Origin: Luscinia megarhynchos
Taxonomy: Eukaryota; Chordata; Aves; Passeriformes; Turdidae
NCBI GenBank assembly: GCA_034336665.1
Contig: CM067569.1
Span: forward strand, 7,416,820-7,480,819
Direction of reading: 5' to 3'
Length of the DNA: 64,000 bases
Notes under the pieces: model-generated
The model's database searches: none
What the model was told of the DNA's origin: nothing
Seen by the model: only the letters and a program-made list of their open reading frames with translations
Translations under genes and position numbers: made by a program
Part shown: positions 51,101 through 61,729 of the stretch, piece by piece
How positions within the stretch are numbered: the stretch's first letter is position 1
How the letters are laid out: every line of letters begins with the position of its first letter

Positions 51101-51905
51101 AGTATCAATGTCACATCACTGAAAATAACAACCATTTTATCCCAACAGATGGCCAGGTGGCATTATAATGCTTTGTCAACTTTGTAGCAAGGGCACCAAG
51201 CATTTGTCCCCTGAAAGGAAAAAAAATCACCAAACCACCATCACACCCCAAAAGCCTAAATCTGTGAGCTGTTCTTATATCAGGAAGAATTGTTGTAATT
51301 CCCACCCCTCTCACTAAGGTATGTTTTATGAAACCCAGATGATGACATTTCATTCCACTTCAATGAAGGCATGCAGAGCACTGTAGCAGGTTTCATCCTG
51401 CCTAACAATGAATAACACAATCATTTGCAATTATGTCAGTGTGGCTCTCTTACAGTGGTGCCATCTCAAGTATGTGTGGTATGGATGTGAAAGGTGATGA
51501 GGACATCAGTCCAGATAAAAGGGCAGATCCAACTCTCCCTGAAATTACCAGGACTTCATAAATGTAATGTAATTAGTTTTGGATCAAATTACTATACATA
51601 AATCCTCAAATAAACTTTCTACAATTGTAGGCAATTGATAAAAAAAACTGAATAATGGGACTTGAACACTGCATGCAAAGCAAATTCACTGGGAACTGTG
51701 GCTAAATATTTTAGCTGCCTTTGATATATCCCATTTTAAGAGTAAACAACTGTTCAGTTATCAGTGATGTCCATTTCTGAAGGTTTAAGGATTGTGTATC
51801 CAAAACTATTAATTTTTAAGGGACATGATCCAAAATATTATGTGGTTAAGTCTATTTCTCAGAACTGAAGGAAAAATACCATTTAATACTGAACATGAAA
51901 TCTTA
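48193..51905. other. Unassigned DNA with a GC-richer patch at 49.6-49.9 kb
   Basis: 49578-49880 is GC-richer and has a 100-codon frame on the minus strand with a partly protein-like C-terminal half. No splice sites, no homologue recognised and a long overlapping open frame on the other strand argue against calling it. The rest is unremarkable. Confidence 0.45.
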
Positions 51906-51941
51906 AGTTTCAAAACATCTAAAAGTTTCAAAATATCTGAT
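51906..51941 (+). repeat. Two tandem copies of an 18-bp unit
   Basis: AGTTTCAAAACATCTAAA at 51906-51923 is followed by AGTTTCAAAATATCTGAT at 51924-51941, with a few differences. A small, older tandem duplication. Confidence 0.8.
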
Positions 51942-52230
51942 AAATATGCATAATTTCATTCTAATGTTTTAAAATCAGAACAAATGCCTGCCAAAAGCAA
52001 TTCAGAACAGCACAAAATATTGCTTCAGGTATTAAAATGCCTGCTGCACTAGTAAGTTTCATTTACACTTTTTAAAGAAAGTTTTGCTATTAAAAAACAA
52101 AAATATATTTCCAAGGTGCATTGTAGAAATGCTCTGAACCTCTGAATCGCCAGATAAAAGTTCTCAAAGATACAAAAAAAGAATCCTCACTTAAAATAGG
52201 ATGAGTAGTAATTTCTTTGTTGAAGCTACA

Positions 52231-52251
52231 ATTACATAAAATTACATAAAA
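52231..52251 (+). repeat. Two tandem copies of a 10-bp unit
   Basis: ATTACATAAA repeated head to tail in 21 bases (52231-52251). A minor tandem duplication. Confidence 0.85.
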
Positions 52252-55200
52252 TATGGTTAGAGATGTAAAATGAAACTATTTACCTATGAAGTCTATTCAC
52301 ATATTTTTAGTTCTATGGTTGAATAAAATTATTCTGCAGTGGCAGAATTTGCCACAGAGCTTACTCCCCTGACATAAAGTTGGGTTTCAGACTTGCACTC
52401 CCAAAATTCATTTTAAAAGGATAAGAAAACACACAAAAGATGAAAAAATATTAATAGAGTTAAAGTAGCAAATGGCAAGTTTAAAATCTAATTTGAAAGG
52501 GGAGCTGACTCTCTCCCAAGCTATTGAACATTTATTGGATACAATATGCAGTGAAATGGAATCAAACTCGATATTAAATTCAAGATGCAGCCTAGGTTGG
52601 GATATTAATAATCTCTTCCAAGAAAAACAAATGAACCTATGGAACAGGGAAAGTTTTAAGGGTGAGGGTATAAAGAGTGAACATTGCAGTTCATTTACCA
52701 TGTCAACTAACAGAGCCTAAGGACCAAATTTCAGGAGCTTCTCCCACGGAGACACAAGCTGAAGGTCACAAGTGTTTATTGGTATTTTTTAAAGTCCTGC
52801 AGTCCACTGCTGCTGTGGTGTCTTTCTTGGTGTGAGAGGTTGTGGGTGGGGAATTGCTTGGGTGGTTTTTAGCTTATGGCACAGTCATAAATGCATAAAA
52901 GAGAGACAAGGGTAAGCACTTATGGTGAGAAATTTGCAACACATAATGCTCTCAGTTTATGCTACTGTCTGTATTACAGGGGAATCCCTATGGGAATTTT
53001 AGGTATCTAAATCAAATTTCAGACCTCAGTGCAAAAGCCTGCTACCCCAGAGGGCAACGCAAGCCTCCTGCCAGCCCCAGCTGCCCCCTTCTTTTGCAGG
53101 CACTGAGACACAGCAGTGGCAGATACATTTATACATTCAAGCAGCTTAAGCTGCAGAAGCAAATAATAGTGGGATGAGTATGGAGGGAACAAACTATAAA
53201 TTCACCACTAACATCAAACAAAATGATGGGAACAGAGTTTCCTGCATTTTCCCATTCACCTGTACTCCTCCAGAAAATACATTGACTTGAAAGAAACAAT
53301 CTTGCTAGCTATTACTGAAATTCATTTTAATCAGCTGCAACTTGGTGTTTTCTTATTTAAGCCATGTATTACAGTTTTCTTCTTCAATTTCTGCTTTGCT
53401 TCACATTCCACTCTATGTGTACCTCTAATGAGGAGACAACTTTTAAAATTAAAAGCATTAATAAAATGCAGCTTGTAGATATTTTTAAGTTAAAAAAAAA
53501 AGTCAGATATGAATAAGCAACTGGGGATCTGAATAGTTATTTCTCTTATTCCAAAACCTTCCAGCAAAAGAGCTGTTTCTGGAGAATTAAAGGTATAATC
53601 CTCTACAAATGCACTGACAGATACTTTATGGCTGGTGCCTTTTTTGATAGTATATGCTTTTAAGCCATTCATACCAGTAATAAAATAAGTTTCACACCCA
53701 CATGATGCAAATCTCTTTCTACTGGAACTTGTTTGAACTTTCCTTTTATTCCCTCCCTTTGAGCGGATATAAACCATGACTTGCCCAACTCTGTAGCATA
53801 AATTAAACATGGAAATATCATTCCTTGTGGTCATATTCAACCATTATTTTGATCCCTGTCAATAAGGATAGCTCTAAGTACTCAAGTCCAAATCTAAGGA
53901 GGTCAAGAGTCCTCAGTTTCCCACTGCCGTTCCTGCACTGACCCTGGGTAGTAAGGTAAGTGCTCTCCTAGCAGAAGCCAACAATATTGTGCTGCTGCAG
54001 CCTCTCTTCTTCATTACACCAAGTTGCACCATCCCCTTTGTCCTCTTAAACCTTTTGTATGGTGATTTTGACAGTCAAGAAGCAGTTTAATCTTTCATTA
54101 TTATTGTGTACCAGCAATGCACTCAGGCAAAGGCAGTGCTTTCTCTAAAGAGTCATCAATCTAGAGAAATCATTTTGACAATTGAGTTCAAGCATAACAG
54201 CCAAAAGGCAGAGGCCTTTTAGAACTGCCAATTTTAACAAAAACACAACACAGCTGAGTTGTGTTTCATAAGAGCACATTCAAGTACTAGCAAAATAGAA
54301 AAGATAACTAATGATGAATAACAGAAAGAAGAAACAGATGTATCTGATGGGAGAGGGAATGGGAACAGAGGAAAAATCAAAGGTAACAGCTATACAATCA
54401 AAATCATGAGGACAAGGAAAGAAAGATATAAGATCAATTAAATATGCTTATTAGAAACTTTTCCCATATTTCTGGCAGAGACTAACAGTATAAGAGAATG
54501 AATACAGCTATACAAGTTTGTCATATACTTGGAGAGGCTCCTCATGGAAAAAGCTTTGTCAGAGCTAATCTTTTCTTCTGGAAGCTTTCTGAGTAAGTGG
54601 CAGCTAGAGAGTGCATTTGAATACTTGTGTAACAAAGTAGTAAGGAGAACTGAATTACAGCTAAACACAAAAGTAGTGTTCTTACAGCATGATACAAACA
54701 AAGCAATATTTCTAGAGAAGTATTTCTTCTGGAAGAATGACATTTCACACCAATATCATGGAAAGACTTGTGCCATTCTTAAAAAGAACTGGGGTTTTAG
54801 CATTATGTTCTTTCTACTGAAAGATAAAAACCAAATAGAGCCCCACTCCATTAAAGACGAGTTTCCATTTTGAATAGAAGAACTATGATTACAAACTCCC
54901 TAAGACATCAGGAAGATGTATTTTTCCTTATCTAACCAGTGGGTCCCAGTGTACAAGGCACACAATCTCTTCAGAGCCTGGCACTAAGTATGCTGGCCTC
55001 ACACACAGAACAATGACCGGCTGCAAGACACGATCGGACTCGAATGTGCACGAGTTACTCCCCTGTTATCACACACAGCAGCCATTCAACACCAAAGGCA
55101 CCTTCACTTAGGATTCAACAAACATTTATCTTGAAGAAGAAACTGTAAAGTACGTTAATGAGAGGTATTAAATATGCTCAACAGCTAAAACGGGAATCAA

Positions 55201-56277
55201 ACTCTCCAGAACTTCAGAACTTTGTTCATCATTATCAAAATGCACATAAGCACCACTTGACAAACTTTAATGTGAGCATGTCACTGTGCAATTTTGTTGA
55301 GCTAAAACAATACTCTAATTTAATCAGACAAAAAAGCCCTACTTTTAATTTTATTCACTATCTTTCATAAACAATTTTACTTTCCTACCTTTTGCCTTTG
55401 TTCACTTAATTGCTAGATTGTTTTAAGAATGTATGAAGATCAAAAGCTGATTTTATGGCACTTTGAGGTGTGAAAATCAAAGACAATCATAAACAAAAGA
55501 TGATTAAACAATAGCCTTTTTGCCCTTCAAAAATAAAATTTTTATTTTTAGATTGTGGGGGTTTTTTCCCCTGCTTAAATATTTGTGAATGGTGTGAACT
55601 ACAATCTGTGTTGGATTCTTCAAAGCAATCACACCCACCCGATGCAAAGCACAGCAGAGACAGGTACAGAACAGCTGCAACATAAAGTCCCAGTGCACAC
55701 TGAACTGTTCTGTTGCACTTGAGTTTCTCAATGTTTTTCAAATGCTGGAAGTCTTATTTACAATTTACTAATGAGGCATAACATGGTCAGAGCAGCTCAA
55801 ATAATCATAAAGGGCAAAGTTTTAACCTCACTAAATCAATGGGAAATCCAGTAACATCCACTGTAGGATTCCCCTTCTTGCAATTTTATTTATTTAAAAT
55901 TTTACTCTGCCGTCTAGAACATGCAGAAAAAGCATTAAATGAAGGCAGTTATGCCTGCATATTCCTCATTTCCTTGTTACCCATTTGGGCCATGCTATTA
56001 CAGTGACCTAGAAGAAAGACACATGCTTTCTGTTTGTGATGTTACAGGCTCATCCCACAAGGCAGCAACTAATGCTTTGTTCAGTGACTGTTTACCTATA
56101 TTCTGAAAACATTTATTGCATCTTATTCTTTTTTAACAGTAATATGAGGGCACTGATGAGTAGGTAAAACTAGCTCTTAACTAGCTCTGGGGAAAATACT
56201 GCCCTGAGTAAATCAATCAAAAGATTTTATACAGAAACAAATGTGTAAACAAGTCAATCTTTTTCATATGAAATGGG
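52252..56277. other. Unassigned DNA
   Basis: No gene recognised. The frames at 52472-52720 and 54529-54873 (plus) are matched by open frames on the opposite strand and have no domain. TAAGGTAAGT at about 53952 fits a splice donor consensus, but the sequence before it has stops in the frames I checked and no acceptor is evident. 55018-55052 holds five CpGs in 34 bases. Confidence 0.45.
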
Positions 56278-56293
56278 AAAAAAAAAAAAAAAG
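56278..56293 (+). repeat. Poly-A run, 16 bases
   Basis: Sixteen uninterrupted A. The preceding sequence is not recognised as a retrocopy. Confidence 0.93.
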
Positions 56294-57324
56294 ATAACCT
56301 AGAAACACCAATAACACGGCTTTGACAGATTCTGGTGTTAAGTACTTACTTTTACTGGTGCAGAGCAGTCCAGTGAATGTTGCTTTTGAAATTCAGTGCA
56401 TCCAAAACTGATAACAGAGGGCCAAGTCCCACTGGGGGACTAAGCCTACAAGAAGCTGAATCTCTGATCAGAGAAACATTTTGTAAACACTCGCACTACT
56501 TTCCCACCTGGAGGACAGTATGAAAGTGCTGCATGACAGCTGCTTGCCTGAGGCCTCCCTCCATTATGGGGAGAAAAACAAAGCCAGGGTTTCTAGACAT
56601 ATATATCCTGCAGCTCATGTTGGTAAGCATCAAACAGGAAAAGGAAAGAATTTAAAACCCCCCCACAAACAGACAATATTTCCCTTCTCTTGGAGCAAGG
56701 AGACCCATAAACTATGAATCTGTGTACTGGGATGCTGTAGGATTGAGCAGTAAATGGGCACTTACAGAGTGTAAGAATTGGGATGCAATGAAAAAGTGAA
56801 TACAGTGCTCAACTCAGTAGCAGAAATAGTATCTGCAAAATATATGGATTAGAGGAAGATCTCTCAAAGAAAGCAGAAACTTTTCAAAATAATGTCAGTC
56901 TGACCTGAGAAGGATGCTAGCAAAATAGAGGGATATAAACTCTCCTTTGTAAGTCTTAGCTATGAATATGAATTTTATGTGGGTTGACAGGGAATTTTTG
57001 ACTGTATCAACTACTAGAAAAACCTATTTACTGCTGAGATGATAGACTGTATTTCTTCATATCCCATTTTGCTTGCAATCCAGCTAAATCACCTTATTTC
57101 TTTATATTAGAAATATATATTTACTTGCTTCTTCCATTAAAAAAAAAGTTTAATCTAAATGAAGCTGCTTACCTTCCCCTAAAAGTGAGATTTTTTTTCA
57201 GTCTGAAGAGAAATACCTTTGTCAAAAAACAGTTTGGCAATAGCTCCTATGCCATAGTATTATTTTTAATTAATAGCAGCCCTGTAAGTTGATATTCAAA
57301 AAAATGAATAAAAAGCCAATTGTA

Positions 57325-57770
57325 GGTGTTTAATTTATTTGCCATTTGCATGCATTCAAACAGATTAAAAAATTTAAAGCAATTAAATAAAGTTAGGACT
57401 TAGCTTTTGCATCACACTGTGCTTGATTCAAATATTTTACCCTAAACCATTTTTGAGGGACAAACAATATGGAAAAACTAATGGCATATTCAAATACTGG
57501 TGATATCCCAAGCCTTGTATTTCAGGAGCACAAATGTCCTAAACTAACAGAATATTAATTTCAATCAGAATTTGCATTTGAGAGATTTTTCACTCAAATT
57601 GTATGATTTTATGCAATTTTCTAGCAATGATTCCAAATAAAAGGAAAGCCGAAGGTTATATGTCAATAAGTCACTATATGAGGGAAAGAAAGTATGTTTA
57701 AACTATGTCAGCTTCATATCAGAAAACAACAAGCCACTCTGAAACTTGTGAAAATACAATGTATTTGTAG
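57325..57770 (+). repeat. Unnamed non-coding paralogue, copy A
   Basis: Aligns by eye with copy B (61075-61560) in the same orientation. Anchor words keep a nearly constant spacing: TTGCATG 57346/61096 (offset 3750), ATGGAAAAA 57469 with ATGGATAAAA 61249 (3780), ATATCCC 57503 with ATATTCCC 61281 (3778), GTCCTAAACTAAC 57536 with GTACTAAAATAAC 61315 (3779), AGGAAAGCC 57642 with AGGAAAGTC 61421 (3779), AAGTATGTTTA 57690 with AAGTATGGTTTA 61476 (3786). Over 57543-57667 an ungapped count gave 83 matches of 125, and small gaps improve it. It has no open frame, poly-A tail or known repeat signature. It could be an old dispersed repeat or a local duplication. Edges are uncertain. Confidence 0.62.
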
Positions 57771-57948
57771 GATAGATATCATCTGTCATGTGATATAGGA
57801 AAGCAAGAAGAATGACTTACACTCATGCAGCAGCTACATTTTATAAGAATTCTGTATATGTCCTAAACAGTGCAAAAATGTGTATTTTAAAATTCTGGTG
57901 AGACTGGTTCAGTTAAAGGAAAATTAGAATAATTGCAAAGCTATGTAT

Positions 57949-58024
57949 GACAAAAAAAACCCAAACCCAAGAACCCAAACACAAAACCAAAACAAACAAA
58001 AATCCAAGCAAAACAAGACAAAAC
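57949..58024 (+). repeat. A/C-rich low-complexity tract
   Basis: Plus strand almost only A and C with few G, in units such as CCCAAACCCAAG and CAAAACCAAAAC. Same type as the tracts at 12.4 and 33.6 kb. Confidence 0.9.
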
Positions 58025-58605
58025 TTGTTCAATTTCTCATCTATGTGTGGTTTACAATTTTAAACTCAAGCTGTCTTGCCTTGCCTGCCACTCATACAGG
58101 AAAACCACTAGAATTGCACAATGAAAGGGATGTCAGGTGCAGAACAAATAATCCAGCCCAAACCATGAAATGAAAACTCAAAAATGAAAAAAAAATTCTA
58201 TCCACAGGGTGACTCAGTAGCACTAGGATGGACATTATGGATATGAACTTAAATGGCATAAAAGGTAAGGCGCTATTTTTCACCCTAATTTTCTAGTATC
58301 TGAAATTTTGTAAAGTTTAACCATGGTACATGACATCAATAACTTCAAAGGCTGCATTTATGCATATGAGATTTGTAAAGAAAAAAGCTGCTCCTTAAAA
58401 GCCTTTTTAATGCAAAAAACCCGACAGAATATCTGGATAATTACTTGCCTTTATTGCCATTTGGGACCTAGTTTTGGAATGAAAGCATAAATATCAAATT
58501 AATGTAGATATTAAAATAATCTTTAATGAGGAAGTGTAGGTGCCATTAGAGCACTACTACAGATTTTTGATGCTGCAATATCATATCATGCAGCCTTATT
58601 CTAAG
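58025..58605. other. Unassigned AT-rich DNA
   Basis: Nothing recognised between the A/C tract and the next CR1 fragment. Confidence 0.5.
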
Positions 58606-58730
58606 AGAAATTCTGGATGCCCCATCCCTGGAAGTGCTCAAGGCCAAGTTGGGCAGGGTTTGGAGCACCCTGCTCTAGTGGAAGTTGTCCCTGCCCATGG
58701 CAGCAGATCAACCCATTTTATGATTCTATA
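58606..58730 (+). mobile_element. CR1 LINE 3'-end fragment with internal deletion
   Basis: Sense-strand CR1 words in order: TTCTGGATGCCCCATCCCTG (58610), GAAGTGCTCAAGGCCAAGTT, TTTGGAGCACCCTGCTCTAG, TGTCCCTGCCCATGGCAG and a terminal TGATTCTATAG. Between the CATGGCAG segment and the terminal repeat, the block that CR1 normally has there (about 30-40 bases, around 'GGTTGGA...GGTCCCTTCCAACC') is reduced to a short remnant with CAACCC. The 5' side is truncated at about 58606. An open frame running through it is not a gene. Confidence 0.92.
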
Positions 58731-58789
58731 GCAAATAAAATGCTCCTGGTATGTACAGAATACTCTGACATCAAGTGGGTTTTTAAAAC

Positions 58790-58828
58790 ATAGGATCAGA
58801 AAGTTAAAAGGTACCTACAGAGACAGCC
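58790..58828 (-). mobile_element. Possible 3' end of an old CR1/L3-like element
   Basis: TAGGATCAGAAAGTTAAAAG followed by GTACCTACAGAGAC resembles the reverse complement of an old CR1-type 3' end ('...aaagttggaaagGACCT...'). It is taken together with the better match at 59088-59190 as one decayed element, with about 260 unrecognised bases between. Weak on its own. Confidence 0.35.
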
Positions 58829-59087
58829 AAGGGGCTCCCACCACCCTACAAAGGCAATCCAGGTCCTCTAATTTCTGTCCTTTGTTTGCCCACCCCACTC
58901 CTCAGACTTACACTGATAAAGTGTCTAGAATATCAGAGATTATCTATTGCAGAACTACACTACTAATATCATTATCATTATAATTTATAAATTTTCATTG
59001 TATCACCTGAATATTCTTTGCTGCAACATGGGCACTTGCTTCTCATCCTTTCTACAGCAGATTCAGATAAATGCATTGTTCCATTCC

Positions 59088-59190
59088 CCATCTTCAAGGC
59101 TGTTATCACATCTCTCCATGATCTTTTATGCTATGCAACTATAAAGACACACTTTCCCAATTCTCTCCTCTGAACATTTCCAAAAGCTCC
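59088..59190 (-). mobile_element. Old CR1/L3-like LINE remnant
   Basis: In plus-strand order TCTTCAAGGCTGTTATCACA, TCTCTCCATGATCTTTTATG, CACACTTTCCCAATTCTCTC and GAACATTTCCAAA follow the order of an old CR1/L3 3' coding region in reverse complement, where the family has 'TATCACATCTCTCCTTAATCTT', 'CCAATTCCTTCAG.CTCTCCTC' and 'TTTTCCAA'. Strong divergence marks it as old. It is inactive. Confidence 0.55.
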
Positions 59191-60806
59191 ACAGATTTCT
59201 GAACTGTTGTGTCTAAACTGTCCATGATGTCCAGTTAAGGCCATGCTCAGTAAAGGTCAAGAATTAGATGTCTTGGAGTTACATATGCAAGCCAGAAATA
59301 GATTCCTTTTTTTGTAACTAGATTGCTGTTGACTTATATTCAGCTTGTGAGCCTTTCTAAGCCATTGATCAACTCTGAGGAATTGCAGCACAGTCAGCAC
59401 TTTCTTCGTGCTGTTTCTGTGAAGATGATTATTTCTACCAGGCAAAAACTAGCTTTCACTTGTATGGATATTACCTCCAATTTCTAAAGGTTGTTTTGAA
59501 GCCTGATCCTGCTTGCAACACACTCCTGACCCAGCTCCTTGTATGCAAATTTAATAGATGTAATCTCCAATTGCATGATTGGGTCATTAAAAAACACTGA
59601 TTATTCTGGAGCTTGGACAAAGCTTTGAAGGGAGCTAATGCAGATAACTACAGTCCACACATAGTTAATCCTCCTTTCACTGATAATGAACATCTGATTA
59701 GGGGTTTTGACCAGTTTTGACCTATTCCACAGCTATGTAACCATGAGAATGCTTTTCCTATTAGAGAATCCTGGGACAGACTTTTCATAGTCTTTACAAT
59801 GACCAACTGTAAAAGCACCTGATGCTTTCCTCCTCCATTCCAAAGGAATTGTATCCTAACTTGGAAGAAAAGCATATTGGTTTTGTGTGATTTGGTTAAT
59901 GAAGGAAGCATCTAGGCTTTTAATTTTATTCCTCCCCATAGATGCTTAGTTTTTGTTGAGGGATGTTTCTGGGAACTCACTGACTAATTCTCTGGCTCTT
60001 CTATTCCTCCCTTTCCACTGAGATGATTTATGCTCATCATTTTCTGTAAACTGACAGCACACTGGATCCTCTAATCAGAGGTGGACGTTTTGTGCATGAG
60101 TGGGTTAGTCATTAACAATATGGACTTGCTTTCCATGTGAATGTGGAAAGAGACAAGTTCATTATATTATACTGAAATATTGAATATATATAATTTATAT
60201 AATATATTATATGATACAGAATATTATTACTGGACACTGGTAGGTTATTAAGTCAAAACTCGTGTGCCTGATACTTGCACATTGGTCACACATGCACAAA
60301 TTCAGTATTTTTGTAACATGCATGCTCCCACTGTTCTGGAAATATTACTCCTTAACTTTGTGAAGCCAAAAATTATTATGGTAGGCAAAAAGCAGTATAG
60401 AATCAGTATTGTGCATCATTAACATATGCAGAAAGCATAAAGCCCTAAGAAATGCGTGATTGATTTTAATTAAGATGAAAATTAAATACCTACAAGATAT
60501 TTCATACTTTCATAATGTATTTTAGCAAATATTGAAATATGTATGAAATATAACACATTAAAGTAACAGACTGTATTTCACATGTTTGTATCTCTTCACC
60601 CAGAAAAAATTACGAGAAAGATTTAGTGGCTATTTCACTCCTTTTTCTTGCCTAAATGAACAGAAACATAAATAATTTTCCTAGGGACAAAGGGTTACTG
60701 CAGGATAAAGCAAAACAGCCATCAAAGTAGACCACTCCAATTAATACCAACAGAATCTTTAATGAAAAGTGTATCACCACAACCTGTACAATTGTTTGTG
60801 TGCTAC
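59191..60806. other. Unassigned DNA with an AT-only patch
   Basis: 60161-60215 is nearly all A and T (imperfect TATAAT/TATATT repeats). TGATTGAT at 60457-60464 followed by TTTTAATTAAG lies in a repeat-free, conserved-looking stretch. Nothing else recognised. Confidence 0.45.
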
Positions 60807-60934
60807 AGGTAGGGAACTGATGGCCCAGGCAGTGAAGCAATTTGCAAAAAGGCACAACAACACCAGAAAGGAAAGGACTGACTTCCAAACCCAGGCTGCT
60901 CCCAGCTGGGATATTGTATTTCCCTGCCTGCCTT
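60807..60934 (-). mobile_element. MIR SINE remnant
   Basis: The plus strand follows the reverse complement of MIR in order: GGGAACTGATGGCCCAGGCA (60812) corresponds to the 'GGAAACTGAGGCCCAGAGAG' region, GTGAAGCAATTTGCAAAAAG to 'GTTAAGTGACTTGCCCAAGG', then GCAC for 'TCAC', GAAAGGAAAGGACTGACTTC for the 'AGTGGCAGAGCCGGGATTC' region and CCAAACCCAGGCTGCTCCC for 'CGAACCCAGGCAGTCT'. The end TTTCCCTGCCTGCCTT resembles the tRNA-derived head. MIRs spread before mammals and birds diverged and are rare in birds. It is non-coding, and a minus-strand open frame across it is chance. Confidence 0.7.
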
Positions 60935-61074
60935 AGTACTTCTGACCATGGCTGCATAAATATAAAAGGCTAAGAAGTACAGCTATTAAAGTCTATGATA
61001 AGTCTAATTAACTGGGAATTTCAAAATGTATGTGAAGCAGAAAAAAACCTAACAAGCTCAAGCTACAGAATTCA

Positions 61075-61560
61075 TTGTGGTTTCAGTTTTGCTAATTGCA
61101 TGTGGGTCAATTGACTGCCAAAGCAGTCTGGGCTAATTTACTGATGTCACAATTTAGCTGCCATGGTGCACTCAATCCAATGAATCTCCAACAAAATATC
61201 AAATGATATTGTGTTTTCCAAAATTTACTTGTGTAGAAATTGAACAGCATGGATAAAAATAATTATCTGTTCAGTTATTCATATTCCCTATAGTACTTTT
61301 GCTACTATACAACTGTACTAAAATAACATTACATTAATTTTAATTAAGTTTTGCATTTCAAAGCATTTTCCCCACACATAATATGTTTTTATGAGACTTC
61401 TGTCAATACTTGAAGATAAAAGGAAAGTCAAAGGTTATATGTTAATTATTAATTATCTGTTGAAAATAATATAACAAGTATGGTTTATATCAGGTCATAC
61501 TAACTCTCAACTGTTGTTTGCGAATTGCTGGAGCAATAAAAATATAGCTCTAGGAAGGAT
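61075..61560 (+). repeat. Unnamed non-coding paralogue, copy B
   Basis: Partner of copy A at 57325-57770; see that entry for the matched anchors. The best-preserved core is 61415-61447, where AGGAAAGTC and AAAGGTTATATGTTAAT match copy A's AGGAAAGCC and GAAGGTTATATGTCAAT. The match does not seem to extend left of about 61075: copy A has no equivalent of the MIR at 60807-60934. It ends near the small hairpin at 61596. Confidence 0.62.
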
Positions 61561-61595
61561 AAACATTACATTATTAGATGCTTGAAAAAGAATAA

Positions 61596-61619
61596 CTACT
61601 CTACCTTTTTGTAGAGTAG
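61596..61619. other. Perfect 9-bp inverted repeat with 6-base loop
   Basis: CTACTCTAC (61596-61604), loop CTTTTT, GTAGAGTAG (61611-61619). It would form a small perfect hairpin in either strand. It is too short for a microRNA precursor and has no terminator role expected in a vertebrate. Confidence 0.75.
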
Positions 61620-61633
61620 GTCATATACCCATG

Positions 61634-61729
61634 TTTTTTTTTAAGTTTTATTTAATTGTGTAGTTTTGGTTTTTTGGTTTTTTGTTGGTTTTTTTTTTGA
61701 GGGGGTGAGGTTTGCTAGCTTTTTTTTCC
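61634..61729 (-). repeat. T/G-rich low-complexity tract
   Basis: Long T runs with GG inserts (GTTTTGGTTTTTTGG and similar). This is the reverse-complement form of the A/C tracts elsewhere in the window. Confidence 0.88.

Noticed and set aside
53945..53962. TAAGGTAAGT as a splice donor of a hidden exon
   Set aside because: Good consensus alone, but stops before it in the frames I checked and no plausible acceptor upstream.
58540..58731. 63-codon plus-strand frame
   Set aside because: Runs through the CR1 3' fragment; not a protein-coding region of that element.
60652..60957. 101-codon minus-strand frame
   Set aside because: Overlaps the MIR remnant and has no recognised protein content.
61596..61619. 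Hairpin as a microRNA precursor
   Set aside because: A 9-bp stem is far too short for Drosha/Dicer processing.
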